From: Asaia platycodi JCM 25414 | GTDB taxonomy: Bacteria; Pseudomonadota; Alphaproteobacteria; Acetobacterales; Acetobacteraceae | DNA length: 64,000 bases | NCBI RefSeq assembly: GCF_000614545.1 | Contig: NZ_BAKW01000003.1 | Span: forward strand, 62,001 to 126,000 | Direction: 5' to 3' | In this document: positions 9,366-21,100 of the stretch, piece after piece | Layout of the letters: every line of letters starts with the position of its first letter | Position numbering within the stretch: position 1 is the stretch's first letter | Translations under genes and position numbers: made by a program | The notes under the pieces: model-generated | What the model was told of the DNA's origin: nothing | What the model saw: only the letters and a program-made list of their open reading frames with translations | Databases searched by the model: none

Positions 9366-12051
9366 TCAGGCGGCAGAGAGACGTGACAGAGCGGCCTGCA
9401 GGCGGGCGCGATCATGGGTGAAGCTCGTCAGACGATCACGGTTCTCTTCCACCACTTCCGGCTTGGCGCGCGCGACAAAATCGGCATTGCCGAGCTTGCG
9501 TTCAACCTTGTCGATCTCCTTGCCGAGACGATCGATTTCCTTTTCGAGACGCTGGATCTCGGAACCGATGTCGATCAGCCTTCAAGCGGCAACACCAATG
9601 TAGCTTCATCGATTACCGTCAGAGCGGCGACCTTCGGCGGCTCACCCGACAGGACCGACACAGACTCGACACGCGCCATACGCCCGATCACGGCAGACCA
9701 GCTTTCGGCACGCGCCAGCGTCTTGGGACCGGCATCACGCAGAAGCACCGGCACCATCTGCGCGGGAGGGATATTCATTTCCGAACGGATGGTGCGAATC
9801 TCGCCGATAAGGCGGATGACCCAGTCCATTTCGGCCGAGGCCTCGGCCGCATCACGGGGCTGAGGCGAAACCGGCCAGGCCGATTGCGCGACACTGCCGC
9901 CGAAGCCGAAAGACTGCCAGAGCTCTTCGGTCACGAACGGAATGACCGGGTGCATGATCTGAAGGATCGTGCCCAGCACATGCGCGGTAACCGCACGGAT
10001 TTCGTCCTGCTCAGGCGTGTTCTCTGCCGCGAAGGCGGGTTTGGCCAGCTCCAGGAACCAGTCGCAGAAAACGTTCCAGACAAAGCGGTAGCCGGCAGCG
10101 GCGAGTTCGTCGAAACGATAGGCATCGAGTGCGGCTTTTGCCGAAGCGACCGCCTTGGCGGTCTCATCCAGAATCCAGCGTCCGAGAACACTCTGAACCT
10201 GGGCCGGATCGAAGCCTGCAACCGGCTTCACGCCGTTCATTTCGCAGAAGCGCGCCGCATTCCAGATCTTGGTAATGAAGGTGCGATAATCCTCGACGCG
10301 CTTGCGACCGAACTTGATATCGCGCCCCGGCCCGGTCAGGGCGCAGATCGCCATACGGGTGGCATCCGCACCAAATTCCGCAACCAGTTCGAGCGGGTCG
10401 AGACCGTTGCCCTTGCTCTTCGACATTTTCTGGCCGCGCTCATCACGCACCAGGCCGTGGATAAGCACTGTGCGGAACGGCACGTCATCCATGAAATGCA
10501 GTCCCATCATCATCATTCTGGCTACCCAGAAGAAAATGATATCGAACCCGGTAACGAGCGAGCTCGTCGGATAATAACGCGCCAGCTCAGGCGTCTTGTC
10601 GGGCCAGCCAAGTGTCGTAAACGGCCATAGCGCCGAACTGAACCACGTATCGAGCACGTCTTCATCACGGGTCAGGCTTACATCGTCGCCGTACTGCGCG
10701 CGAGCCTGGTCAAGCGCCTCTTCCTCGCTGCGTGCAACAAAGACACTCCCGTCGGGACCATACCAGGCCGGAATGCGATGCCCCCACCAGAGCTGACGGC
10801 TGATGCACCAGGCTGAATGTCGCGCATCCAGGCGAAATAGGTGTTTTCCCATTGCTGCGGCTCGAAGCGGATACGCCCGTCCTCAACCGCCTTGATGGCA
10901 GGCTGGGCCAGGGTGGCAGCGTCGCAGTACCACTGCTCGGTCAGACGCGGCTCGACAATCGCACCGCCGCGCTCAGCATAGGGCACTTGCAACGTATGGG
11001 GCTCGATCTTCTCGATATGCTCCAGACGCTCAAGTTCCTCTACAATACGCTTGCGGGCTTCGAGACGGTCGATGCCTTCCAGCGAACGCACGAAATCGGT
11101 CGATGACAGCCCCTCTACATCACGCAGTTCATCCGCGATCTCGTCCAGCCAGATGGCGGCCGCTTCATCGAGAATGCTCGGCATGGGCAGATCGTGCCGC
11201 TTGCCGACCTCGAAATCATTGAAATCATGGCCCGGCGTGATCTTGACCGCGCCGCTGCCTTTCTCCGGGTCTGAATAGGTGTCGGCCACGATCGGGATGC
11301 GACGCCCTGTCAGCGGCAGGGTCACGAACTTGCCGATCAGCGTGGTATAACGCTCATCTTCCGGATGCACAGCGACAGCCGTATCGCCCAGCATTGTCTC
11401 GGGGCGTGTCGTGCCGACAACGATCGTGCCACCGCCCTCGACCGGGTATCGCAGATACCACATCGCCCCCTTGGTCTCGCGGTTCTCGACTTCGAGATCG
11501 GAGATGGCAGAACGGAACGCAGGGTCCCAATTGACGAGGCGCTTGGCGCGGTAGATCAGCCCCTGCTGATGGAGCGTGACGAACACATCACGCACGGCAC
11601 GCGACAGCCCCTCGTCCATCGTGAAGCGTTCGCGCTCCCAGTCGGCCGACGCGCCAAGCGTGCGAAGCTGCTGAATGATCTGGCCGCCGGACTGTTCTTT
11701 CCACGCCCAGACGCGCTCGAGAAATTTCTCGCGTCCCATTTCCTTGCGGCTGAGACCTTCCTTGTCGAGAACGCGCTCGACCACCATCTGCGTGGCAATA
11801 CCAGCATGATCGGTGCCAGGCTGCCAGAGCACATTGGCCCCTTCGAGGCGCTTCCAGCGAATCAGGATATCCTGCAGCACGAAATCGAGCGCATGACCGA
11901 AATGCAGCGTGCCGGTGACGTTCGGCGGCGGGAACATGATTGAATAGGCATTGCCAGGCGCTTCGGGATGCGCCGCGAAAAGACCGGACTTCTCCCACTG
12001 GGCGTAGAGGCGGGCTTCACATGCCGCGGGGTCAAAGGTCTTTTCGAGCAT
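9366..12051 (-). CDS. valS: Valyl-tRNA synthetase, two frame breaks
   Basis: Charges tRNA-Val; class I synthetase of 895 residues after repair, normal for the family. Visible are the HIGH-type motif [16 protein letters not shown] (near residue 45), [10 protein letters not shown], the editing domain, [13 protein letters not shown], the KMSKS loop [10 protein letters not shown] (near residue 540), the anticodon-binding domain, and the C-terminal Val-arm coiled coil ending [15 protein letters not shown]. Start ATG 12051 has GGAAG just upstream. Breaks: near 10817 (CCTTGG read as CCTGG, at DIQPWCISRQ) and near 9576 (GGC-CTG read as GGC-TGA, a false stop before the coiled coil). As the gene is essential and, as far as seen, single-copy, sequence error is the best explanation. 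Confidence 0.95.
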
Positions 12052-12390
12052 TTTCTTCCTGTCACCTATGAGATCCTGCCCGGCACGAAAACCCGGCAGA
12101 CATCGCTTTGAGAGTGCCGAATTCTCTCGCTTCCTCGGGCATGCGACGTCACCGGATGGAGCCATCGACGACCGCGGAGGGAAAGGCAGGGCACCGTATT
12201 TCAAACTCGAAGCGTATGGCAGATGAACCGCAAGTTTCAAGGCTGAACAACAGCGCGGCCTTGTTTTGCCCGGATACCATGAGGCGCAATCAGACCGCGC
12301 AGCGCCATGCAATTCAGCAGGCAGAAGCCAGTCAGCGGATCAAAAGCTCAACGAGAGCATCGATCCGCCGCTTCAGACCATAGCTCTCTA
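12052..12390. other. Intergenic stretch between valS and the tolC-like gene
   Basis: No gene recognised. A hairpin-forming segment downstream of the tolC-like stop pairs GCGGATC near 12338 with GATCCGC near 12365, with GCTC/GAGC pairing inside; it may end tolC transcription. The rest should hold the valS promoter, which I could not place. Confidence 0.4.
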
Positions 12391-13859
12391 TCAGCGGCCG
12401 GGCTGACCGACCGCATAGTCATTGATGCCCCAGAGCCGATCCTTGACCGCATTGTAATAGGCTTTTTCGTCGTAAATCGGCACGTTGAGCTTGAGGTCGG
12501 CCGCAGTCAGACGGCCCATCGCCGCAGCCACGGCATAGGAAGATTGAACGAGGCCGCTGAGATTTTGCACGAGAGCCGTTTGGGCCTGCAGCAGGGTCTG
12601 CTGCTGCTGCAGCACTTCAAGAGTCGAACTCGTGCCGACAATCGCCTGCCTCTCGACGCCATCGAGAGCCACGACGTTGGCCGCAATAGCTGCGCGATTG
12701 CTCGAAATCGAATCGGTGTAAGAATGCAGTTGCTGCCAGTTTGCTGAAGCCGACTGCGCCGCACTACGTCGGGCGATATCGACGGCGCGCCGTGCTGCGA
12801 GATATTGCTGACGCGCCTGACGCACAGCAGCATATTCAGCGCCACCCTGATAAATCGGCACATCGAAATTGATGGTGCCGAATTTGTTATCAGTGACCAT
12901 GCGGCCATAGCCCTGGTTCTTCACATAGGAATAACCAAGCTGAGCCGAGATCTTCGGCATGATCGTCGCCATCTGCACAGAAAAATTATCTTTCTGCGCT
13001 GCTTCAGTAAAAAGAGCGTTGATGATCGTCGGGTTGTTACGTGTCGCCTCAACAACGGCGTCACGCTCAACCTTGACGGGCAGAGAGAGCGGCTGAGGCG
13101 ATACGAGATTCGGTGCAGGCGGCACGCCCACGATCTGCAGATAGGTAGCCTGCGCCGCACGCAACGTGCCCTCGCCCTGCTGACGTGATGCCTTAGCCGT
13201 CGCCAGAGCAGCCTGCGCCTGAGCCACATCCGTGCGCGTGATTTCGCCCTGCTGGAAACGATCCTGTGTCGCCTTGAGCTGCTCTTCGAGCACATGCTCG
13301 TTATTGATGTTGATCTGAAGAAGCTGCTCGCTGCGCACCACGCCGAGATAGGCAGACACGACGTCAGTAAAGACTTCCTGCTCGGTCTCGATCAGCTGGG
13401 CCCGCTCGGCCATGACCGTATTGACGGCCTGATGAGACTGGGCAGTCGTTTTACCGCCTGATAGAGATTCTCGGTGATCGTCACGCCGCCCTGATATCCA
13501 GGCGTGGCATATTTGCGGTTATAGGCAGGCGTACCGAACGCCGAACCGGGCTGAGCACCCTGAGCTCCGTACGCGTTGATGCCCTGATAATAGGTCAGAG
13601 CCGCCTGCCCTTCGATTTTCGGTCTCCAGCCTGCAAGCGCCGTCGGCACCTGCTCGTCTGCCGCACGCAGCTTTGCACGTTCCTGCTGGAGAGTTGGATT
13701 CGTCAGGTAAGCCGTTGCTAGGGCTTCCTGCAGCGTATGGGGCACGAATTCGGGCGAGCCTTTACCGTCATAGGTCTGGGCAAGCGCAGTCGTGCTCCTG
13801 AGAAGAACGACCAGGCCAACGCCCAGAGAAGTATAGACCCGTGATTGATCCCGTTTCAT
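12391..13859 (-). CDS. TolC-family outer-membrane efflux/secretion channel, one frame break
   Basis: Trimeric outer-membrane exit duct for tripartite efflux or type I secretion (489 residues after repair). Signal peptide (SLGVGLVVLLRSTTALAQ), first OEP repeat HTLQEALATAYLTNPTLQQE, the periplasmic helical barrel with many Ala/Gln helices (GEITRTDVAQAQAALATAKA), and a second repeat with TLEVLQQQQTLLQAQTALVQ and YAVAAAMGRLTAADLKL. The frame breaks near 13453: one G missing in CAGGGCGG, at the join ENLYQ-GGKTTAQ. No pump or adaptor gene adjoins it, so it may serve several transporters, as TolC often does. Confidence 0.9.
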
Positions 13860-14007
13860 GGATGCCCTTTCGAATGAGGACGGCGCTGAGATGACGTAAT
13901 GACAGTGATCATCTCTTCGGTATCAGGCGTCCCGCAGCATCTCTATGGCATATTTGGCCGTCTGCGGAAATTTCTTCTTATTTCTTGCGCCTCAACGAGA
14001 TACCCCC

Positions 14008-14036
14008 TTGACCCCGGCGCCCGGTAAAGAGATATA
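14008..14036 (+). promoter_or_regulatory. Sigma-70 promoter of tRNA-Cys
   Basis: TTGACC at 14008-14013 and GATATA at 14031-14036, spaced 17 bases, with the -10 box 18 bases before the tRNA. Confidence 0.65.
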
Positions 14037-14053
14037 GCGCTCACACCCGGTAA

Positions 14054-14127
14054 GGTCCGGTGGCAGAATGGTGATGTAGCGGACTGCAAATCCGCGTATG
14101 TGGGTTCGATTCCCGCCCGGACCTCCA
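14054..14127 (+). tRNA. tRNA-Cys (GCA)
   Basis: Cloverleaf with 7-bp acceptor GGTCCGG/CCGGACC, anticodon arm GCGGA-CTGCAAA-TCCGC (anticodon GCA), T-arm GGTTCGATTCC and encoded CCA at 14125-14127. It marks the left border of the accessory region. Confidence 0.95.
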
Positions 14128-14739
14128 ATTCCCCGAAAAATCTTGGAATACTGTTATTCGCGTGGAGTTTCATGGTGCTCTTTCCAGGCGTTTTGCGTTT
14201 TTCATATGCGTCGTGGCTTCTCGAATCAGTTTCCTGGTCGCAGGCGTGGGCGGAACGCCCCACTTCGAACTGGTTTCTCTGGCTATAATCGGAACAGTTG
14301 GGTGCAGCCTGTCGCAGCAAATAAGCAGTGAACGATTATATGGAGCAATGCTTCCAGCCCAAGCCCTGAACTGGTTGCCTAGAGTTTTCCGATGACAATG
14401 TGTCGCCCGAAAGTCTCTCGAATAAAATCTAGGGCCGCCTGTCTGATCCGCGCGGCGTAGCCGTTAACACCACGACAGCTCTCTATCGCGTACCTAACTG
14501 GCGATACCCCGCCTCCTACTGGCGCACCCTGCGAGACAGATGCTCGCCATGCCCGCGAGCGCGCCGGCAATTGGATCTTGGGCAAATCATACCCGTGCCC
14601 CAAGGAACACCAGGCGCGCCACTCAATGCGAACCGTGTTATCCCTCTCGGTATGGCCTGCCCAATCGTCCTGACAGCGAGACGTAAAGCAGACCGTTCTC
14701 TCGGAACCGTCGGTAGAGAGTCCTCTTGTTCGGCCCGAA
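14128..14739. other. Intergenic stretch beside tRNA-Cys, no recognised gene
   Basis: Open frames here (such as 14379-14786 minus) have compositions and sequences I cannot link to any family. The stretch follows a tRNA and precedes proP, so it may hold decayed integrated DNA. I looked for a second copy of the tRNA-Cys 3' end as an attachment site and did not find one between here and 23.7 kb. Confidence 0.4.
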
Positions 14740-16194
14740 CTAGGAAACAGTTGGAGGAACCGGATCAACCGTAATTGCGGCTCCACTTTGCAAGAGATCT
14801 CGCGCTTCCTCTGAACTTCCTACTGCTGGCGGTGATCCTCGCAAGGGCATTCCTGCCGTTTCGCGAACGGTCAGCATGGTGACGATTCCGATGAACGCTG
14901 CGCCCATCAGGTACCATGCTGGTGTATCCAGATAGGTCGTCTTTCTGACCAGCCACGCCATCAGGAGTGGCGTGGTCCCACCAAAAAGAGACACAGAGAG
15001 ATTGAACGCCACCGACAGGGCCGTGTAGCGAATTGGGGTATAAAACAAGGCAGGCAAGGTTGACGGCATGGAGCTGGTGAAGCCCGCCAAGGCAATGCCG
15101 AGCAACATCAATCCTAGGAAGATAAGGCCGTCAGAATGGCTCTGAATCAGATGAAAGCATGGGATGGAAAGAAGGAGCAGTGCAGCTGAAGCCCCTAATA
15201 TCATCGGGCGGCGTCCGATGCGATCGCTCAGGAAACCCCCAGCGATGTTAAGCGGCATCATCAAGATCATCACAACGATGACGAGGATCAACCCCTTGCT
15301 CTCTGCGTAACCCAAAGAAACAGTCATATAACTCGGGATGTAAGCGAGCAGCATATAATCGGTCACATTGAAAACCAGCACGAGCCCGACACATTTCGCC
15401 AGTTGCCGCCAGTGCGCAGTGAACAGATAGTGCCATCCTGGGCGCGCATGTTCCCGCTTTTCTGCTTCGAGGGCATAGGCTTTAAACGAAGGCGTCTCCT
15501 CGAGCCTCGTGCGGGCATACAAACCCAGGAGCCCTAAAGGTGCGGCAAGGAGGAACGGCACCCGCCATCCCCAGGCGAGCATGGTCTGTTCGCCCAAACT
15601 CACTTGCAACAAGGTCACAAGACCTGCGCCGGCGACATATCCCGCAAGGGTACCGAACTCCAGCCAGCTACCCATCAGACCTCTTCGGCGATCGGTCGAA
15701 TACTCGGCGATAAACGTTGCCGCACCCCCATACTCGCCACCTGTGGAGAACCCTTGTACCAGGCGAGCGGTGAGTAGGGCTATTGGCGCCCAGATACCGA
15801 TGGAAGCGTAGGAGGGAATGAGGCCGATCGCAAAGGTTCCGAGCGCCATGGCGATCATGGTGGCCGCGAGCACTCTTTGTCGGCCATACCTGTCACCCAG
15901 TGGACCGAAGAACGCTCCCCCAATGGGTCGTATGAGAAACGCGATCGCGAATGTGGCAAGGGTCGCGATGAGACTGGTCGACGCGTCGGTAGTCGGAAAA
16001 AAAACCTTGCCCAGCGTTACGGCAATGTAGCCGTAGACGCCAAAGTCAAACCACTCCATGGCGTTGCCAAGCGCTGCAGCACCGACCGCACGTTTGAGCA
16101 TGTCGGAGTCGACGACGGTGATATCACGCCGATCGAGCTGGCGTCGGTGCTTGAACCATCCGAGATGAGGATGAGAAAGAGGGCTTCTCTTCAC
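14740..16194 (-). CDS. proP: MFS (MHS family) osmolyte symporter, ProP-like
   Basis: Proton symporter of 484 residues in the inner membrane with 12 predicted helices; ProP takes up proline, glycine betaine and related solutes. Alignment by eye to ProP is close along its length: RRDITVVDSDMLKRAVGAAA, LGNAMEWFDFGVYGYIAVTL, LGDRYGRQRVLA, FSTGGEYGGAATFIAEYS, GSWLEFGTLAGYVAGAGLV, DRIGRRPMILGASAAL and PTRY-like TPIRYTALSVAFNLSV. It lacks the C-terminal coiled coil that tunes osmosensing in E. coli ProP, ending about 20 residues after RETAGMPLRG. The exact substrate is therefore uncertain. It is transcribed away from the glycan genes and lies between tRNA-Cys and the glycan module. Confidence 0.85.
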   Translation of the reverse strand: MKRSPLSHPHLGWFKHRRQLDRRDITVVDSDMLKRAVGAAALGNAMEWFDFGVYGYIAVTLGKVFFPTTDASTSLIATLATFAIAFLIRPIGGAFFGPLGDRYGRQRVLAATMIAMALGTFAIGLIPSYASIGIWAPIALLTARLVQGFSTGGEYGGAATFIAEYSTDRRRGLMGSWLEFGTLAGYVAGAGLVTLLQVSLGEQTMLAWGWRVPFLLAAPLGLLGLYARTRLEETPSFKAYALEAEKREHARPGWHYLFTAHWRQLAKCVGLVLVFNVTDYMLLAYIPSYMTVSLGYAESKGLILVIVVMILMMPLNIAGGFLSDRIGRRPMILGASAALLLLSIPCFHLIQSHSDGLIFLGLMLLGIALAGFTSSMPSTLPALFYTPIRYTALSVAFNLSVSLFGGTTPLLMAWLVRKTTYLDTPAWYLMGAAFIGIVTMLTVRETAGMPLRGSPPAVGSSEEARDLLQSGAAITVDPVPPTVS

Positions 16195-16849
16195 CGGGCA
16201 AGCCTCCTCTTCGTTCTGAGGGCTCGGTTTTCACTGCAGAGCATCAGCCCCGCTTTCAAAGACGTTAACGGAATCATACGCTTACAATATCAGATCACTC
16301 TTAAAATGTCGAAAATGTAATCTTCACTAAGCCGTAAACGAATCTCATCCAAAAAGCCGAGACAGCACGCGCCAAGTTCGTCCCTCTTGTAGAAACTCAG
16401 TCCCGCCGCCAGTGAAGGTGTCAAATTGTGATCCCGCAGAGAATCTCGAATCAGGGAGAAAATCGGTACCTCTCGGCAATGGAGCAAGCGCGGCAGCCGA
16501 CTGTATCAAGCCGCTGTGCCATACCGCATTCGACGAAATCGTCTACTTCCTAGACGTCACTCGCGTCCCCAGCATGAGGCTCGAATTCGGCACCGTAGGC
16601 GCACATTTGAGAGCCGCGCATACCGGCCTTCGTAAAGATATCGAACCTTCGACCGCCAATTAGTAGTATATTTTCTGCGTATTACTGGTGCGAGAGCTAC
16701 GTCTAAGTGAACCAATAGGAACAAAAATGCGGGGCGACCCTGCTACTTTCTGCCTTGAAATTTTTTGGAAGGCCGCCAATAACCACGCGTATACAGGGTG
16801 CCAGAGTTTCACATTCAAATGCGAACATCTCAACAAAGAAATAAAATCC
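16195..16849. other. Intergenic stretch between proP and the glycan module
   Basis: No family recognised. A 65-residue minus frame at 16290-16487 (ending LRLSEDYIFDILRVI) has a plausible protein composition but no start signal or relative known to me; it could be the tail of a decayed gene. From about 16650 rightwards the base composition becomes A+T richer. Confidence 0.4.
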
Positions 16850-18079
16850 CTACGTTATGTCGCGCAGGCGAGCTGCGCGTGGGCCGATGAGATTTGATAA
16901 CACTGTGATGTTCCCAGCCGTAATTGGCGTCGTGAGAACCGCTTTCTTAAGAAAAGGAAAGTCGGCTTCCAGCAAAATATCCCATAATTCGATCGTGGGG
17001 TTAGTAATTTCGCGGTTGTTTAATAGCTGACGACGCCACTCTGACCCGGTTCTATCCTGACCGTCTCTGACTATCGTTTCGTATTCCCATGCCGCTCCCA
17101 TAGCGATGCCTTTGCGAGTCATCCAACGTGAGAAACCTAGCTCCTGGCCGTTGACAACAAACCACCGATCCATAGCAGGCCGGTATGCGCGCCAAAATCC
17201 TTCCCAAGCCGGCCCGGAAATCACTTCCGCACAGCAGTAAATAAAAAAAGACTGCAGATGCCAATCGTGCAAAAGGCTGTCTATAGCCCCTGTAATCTGA
17301 TATTGACCGCTACGCGCTTCTTCGAACAACGGACTTAAACTGCTCATCGTGCCGATAACGCTATCATTCGCAAAGATTATCGGATGCCCTGTGCAGTTTA
17401 GATCGTCAAGTAATTTGACACCTATAGAGTATAGTCCCCAATCATAAGCTCGGTTATCGCAACAAACAACTTGCCAGACCGATCGAGATAGCCTTTCCAT
17501 TGCGTCACGAGATAGGGTATGACTATTAGTAAGGAATACAGTACTAACGCCTTGATCCTTTAGCGCGACCAAGTAATCGTGAACGTATGGCTGTACTTTG
17601 TCATTGAGATCAAAATGTACAAAAAGGCAAACCTCTTGCCCAGGCAGGGGTTCTTTCCCGACAACCTCCCGCTTCAGGATGGCTTCGCGACGAGCCTGAC
17701 GCGCCATTTCCCTACGAGCAAATCGCGCCTCTTTCCCGAAGCTGCTAAAAAATTCTGATTTCCATGATCGTTCTCTCGATACCCGCCAACCCAAGGTTTC
17801 ATGCCACTGACGCATTGAGAAAAGGGGATTGGGATCGCGAGGCCTTTCCCGTTGCTGCCTGCAAAAATGCTCAAGACAGCTCATCCCCTTAGGAATCTCT
17901 CGACCGTAATTTTCCCGATAGAACGCGGGGTCGACAAGGGCATTAGGTCCAACAATGTCCTGCACCTGCAAGCATTCGGAAAGGGTCAGAGAGGCATCCC
18001 CCGCTGCCTCCCTGATCCAACTGAGGTCGATCAGCGGGTGAGGACTGGCTCTATCGGCTGCTGTTAGATCGTCTTGCAT
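16850..18079 (-). CDS. Rhamnan synthesis F (RgpF) family glycan protein
   Basis: About 409 residues. The core from residue 150 matches the RgpF family: EVCLFVHFDLNDKVQPYVHD, VSTVFLTNSHTLS, NRAYDWGLYSIGVKLLDDL, IIFANDSVIG and CCAEVISGPAWEGFWRAY. RgpF proteins act in synthesis of rhamnose-rich or O-antigen-like glycans. The first 100 residues carry the motif VDPAFYRENYGREIPKGMSC followed by NPLFSMRQW, also present in the divergent neighbour. I start at ATG 18079; GTG at 18091 and ATG at 18154 are possible, but the latter nearly touches the divergent gene. Base composition is clearly richer in A+T than in surrounding genes, a sign of transfer. Confidence 0.8.
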   Translation of the reverse strand: MQDDLTAADRASPHPLIDLSWIREAAGDASLTLSECLQVQDIVGPNALVDPAFYRENYGREIPKGMSCLEHFCRQQRERPRDPNPLFSMRQWHETLGWRVSRERSWKSEFFSSFGKEARFARREMARQARREAILKREVVGKEPLPGQEVCLFVHFDLNDKVQPYVHDYLVALKDQGVSTVFLTNSHTLSRDAMERLSRSVWQVVCCDNRAYDWGLYSIGVKLLDDLNCTGHPIIFANDSVIGTMSSLSPLFEEARSGQYQITGAIDSLLHDWHLQSFFIYCCAEVISGPAWEGFWRAYRPAMDRWFVVNGQELGFSRWMTRKGIAMGAAWEYETIVRDGQDRTGSEWRRQLLNNREITNPTIELWDILLEADFPFLKKAVLTTPITAGNITVLSNLIGPRAARLRDIT

Positions 18080-18167
18080 CGTTTTGACTTTCACGCGAGA
18101 ACCCCAGCTAGCCGCAGGGCTTTTATCGTAATTTAAAGTTCTATAAGATATCATAAACACTCGTGAA

Positions 18168-21100
18168 TTGGAAATCGATCCTTTGCCTCGCGCTTCCCTA
18201 GGAAAACTCCCTGTTGCGGCATTTTGGGTGCCAAGACATATCAGCGTCTCAGCCTGGCTTGAGCACGCCCCTTTCGCTTTTAGTATCGTGCGAATGCTAG
18301 AGCCCCGAAAGATTGTCGAACTGGGCACGCATCACGGTTTTTCTTATCTTGCATTCTGCCAGGCAGTCGATGCCTGCGGCTTGGACACCCGCTGCTATGC
18401 TGTAGATACGTGGGAAGGAGACGACCAAGCAGGTTTTTACGAGAACGAAGTCTATGATAACCTTCGCCTCTTGAATGAAGAGCATTACCGCGCGTTTTCC
18501 ACGTTAATTCGCAGCAGATTCGATCAAGCTTTGCCCTATTTTTCAGAGGGAGAGATAGATTTACTACACATCGACGGGCATCATACTTACGAAGATGTTC
18601 TAGAGGATTTCACACTTTGGAAGCCCAAGCTCTCCGATAAAGCGATAGTCCTTTTCCACGACACAAACGTTCGCCGTGACAATTTTGGCGTGTGGAAAAT
18701 TTGGCAAGAGCTAGCTCCGCTGTATCCGTCAATCGAATTCCCTCACGGCAACGGGCTCGGAATCCTTGGCGTCGGGAAAAGCTTACCTGAACATATTCTC
18801 GAATTTCTGAACGCCGATGTCGACGATACCCGAAACCTTCAATTGGCCTATGCCACCCTCGGGGGAGCGGTAACCACTAAATTCCTCAAAAACGCCATGC
18901 AAGCTGAAGCGGCAGCTCTTTCTGGTCAAGTCGACGTGCTAAACAACAAGCTAAAGTCACTGAATGATCAAAAAAATGAACAGGATCTTTCATTATTAGA
19001 GAAAATATCAGACCTCCAAGAAGAATACGATCAAAAATGTCGAGAACTTGCGATCGCCAATGAGGAACTTAATTATTCATCGTCCTCAATCGAGAAAATG
19101 TCGGCAGAAATTCTTCGATTGGAGTCCCAATTTGTCGCTGATAGCGCCGTATCAGTATCAAATATCGTGGAGCTCGATAATTGCGCGACTGAGATCGAGA
19201 CCGTAACTATCGATGGGGCAGTCTCTGATGGCTCAATTCAAGAGCCGATCAACCTTGACCCCTCGCACGAAGTGCGTGCTCCCCAAGATAACGAGCAGAT
19301 ACTGCTTGAAAGAATCGCCAATCTCCATCACGCGTTGGCCCATGCAGAGGCTCGGCTTGCGGAACGACAAAGTGCCTATTCTCGGTTGGAAATTCAACAC
19401 ACGGGGCTGACCCATCATATCCAGAGTATCGAGAGTAGTACGTTCTGGCGCATGACGAAGCCGCTTAAACAAATTCTGGAAAAAATGCCCAGTCCTGTCC
19501 GCAGGAATTTCCGTCGTTCTGCCAAGGCAATGTGGTGGCTAGCCACACCACATCGACTGCCTCAGCGTATAGCCTTCATAAGAGCCCGCAATTCAGCACA
19601 GACATTGACGTCACCAATTGTGGCAAACTCTTATAATCATTTGACGCCGCCCACCCTTATCGCTCCCGCAATAAGCACGCTTGACGTCGGGATCGGCCGT
19701 AGCGCTTCCTCCAACGTTTGGTTCGACGCGGATTTTTATGCTGAGCAGGTTCCCCTGCTAGCCGAAACCGGTATGGACCCATACACACACTATGTTTCGC
19801 ATGGGTGGCGCGCGGGATACGATCCGCATCCGCTCTTCAATACTGAATGGTTTGTCAAGAATAATCCGCGTCTTCTCCAGACTGATCTCAATCCCCTTGA
19901 GGCTTTTCTTGGGCAAGATGTGGGATCGCCTGTAATTAGCAAGACTATACCTCGAAACTGGTTACGTTCTTCCACCGATTTTGGCGATGTCCCGACAATC
20001 ATGCCGGCTTTCTACACGCCTCCGGGTCGGGCTAACTTTGCTATCATGGATGAGCACCGCCTCCATGCGCTACTCGCAACTTCAGATGTTCTCTCTTTCG
20101 ATATTTTTGATACCGCGCTTGTACGTCGAGTGGCGCATCCTACTACCGTTTTCGATATTTTGGCGAACCGCGCCGAGCGGCTGGATGCCCGCATGCATAC
20201 GCTCGCAGATATTCGTTTTTGGGCTGAGCGTGTCGCGCGCAAAAGATCAAGCGATACTAGTGGCACAATGGAGATTGGGCTTTCCGAGATCTATGATGAA
20301 ATCCAGCGCGAACTGAAGCTATCAGCGGAAGAACGAGATATTATCCAGAATCTCGAATGTGAAATAGAGAAGGAAGTACTGGTCGCAAACCCAAATGTAC
20401 TAAGGTGGTATCGACATGCAAAGTCTATCGGAAAAACGGTAATTTTCGTTAGTGACATGTATTTGCCCGCTAGTTTTTTAATCGAGATTCTTGCTGAAGC
20501 AGGTTACGACTCTCCACAAGTATACGTTTCGTGTGATCTGCGTGTCGGAAAGTGGGAAAAAAAGCTGTTCCAGGTTGTCGCAGACCGCTTACAGACGAAG
20601 CCAGAGAATATTCTGCACGTGGGTGATAACGCCCAGTCTGATAAGATCAATGCAGATCTTTCCGGCTGGAAAGGTTTCCATTTCACCGAGCACGCCAACG
20701 AGCAACCTTATGCTTTACAACTGGCCACACCGGTAGGTTTGAATATATCGAACGTCGCCGTTTCAGTTAGCTGTGGCTTATCTCACACCCATCGCCTGCA
20801 GATTGAATCTGCTGAAATGCAGCCAACCGAGCGCTTTGCACACCATTTGGGATACGAGATTATCGGCCCCACCATATTGGCATTTGCCGGATGGGTAGCA
20901 TCTAAGGCGCAGAGTGACAATTTAGACCGGATTTTGTTTCTCGCTCGTGATGGCTTTCTGGTTCACAAACTTTACGAGATGATTCGCGCGAGACATCCTC
21001 ATCTGCCTGAGTCACGTTACGTCGCTGCATCACGCAAAATGCTCTACAACAGCTTGTTTACATCGGCCGACGCTATTGCAGATGTCGCCTCACGCAACAT

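Noticed and set aside
14054..14127. Integration site (attL/attR) at tRNA-Cys
   Set aside because: No second copy of the tRNA 3' end was found up to 23.7 kb, and no integrase gene is present.
13943..14320. A 125-residue minus-strand frame with the string AGIEPTYADLQSATSPF
   Set aside because: It is the antisense translation of tRNA-Cys and its flank, a common false gene.
14379..14786. A 135-residue minus frame before proP as a possible regulator fragment
   Set aside because: No domain signature in any frame, and its start overlaps the proP 3' end.
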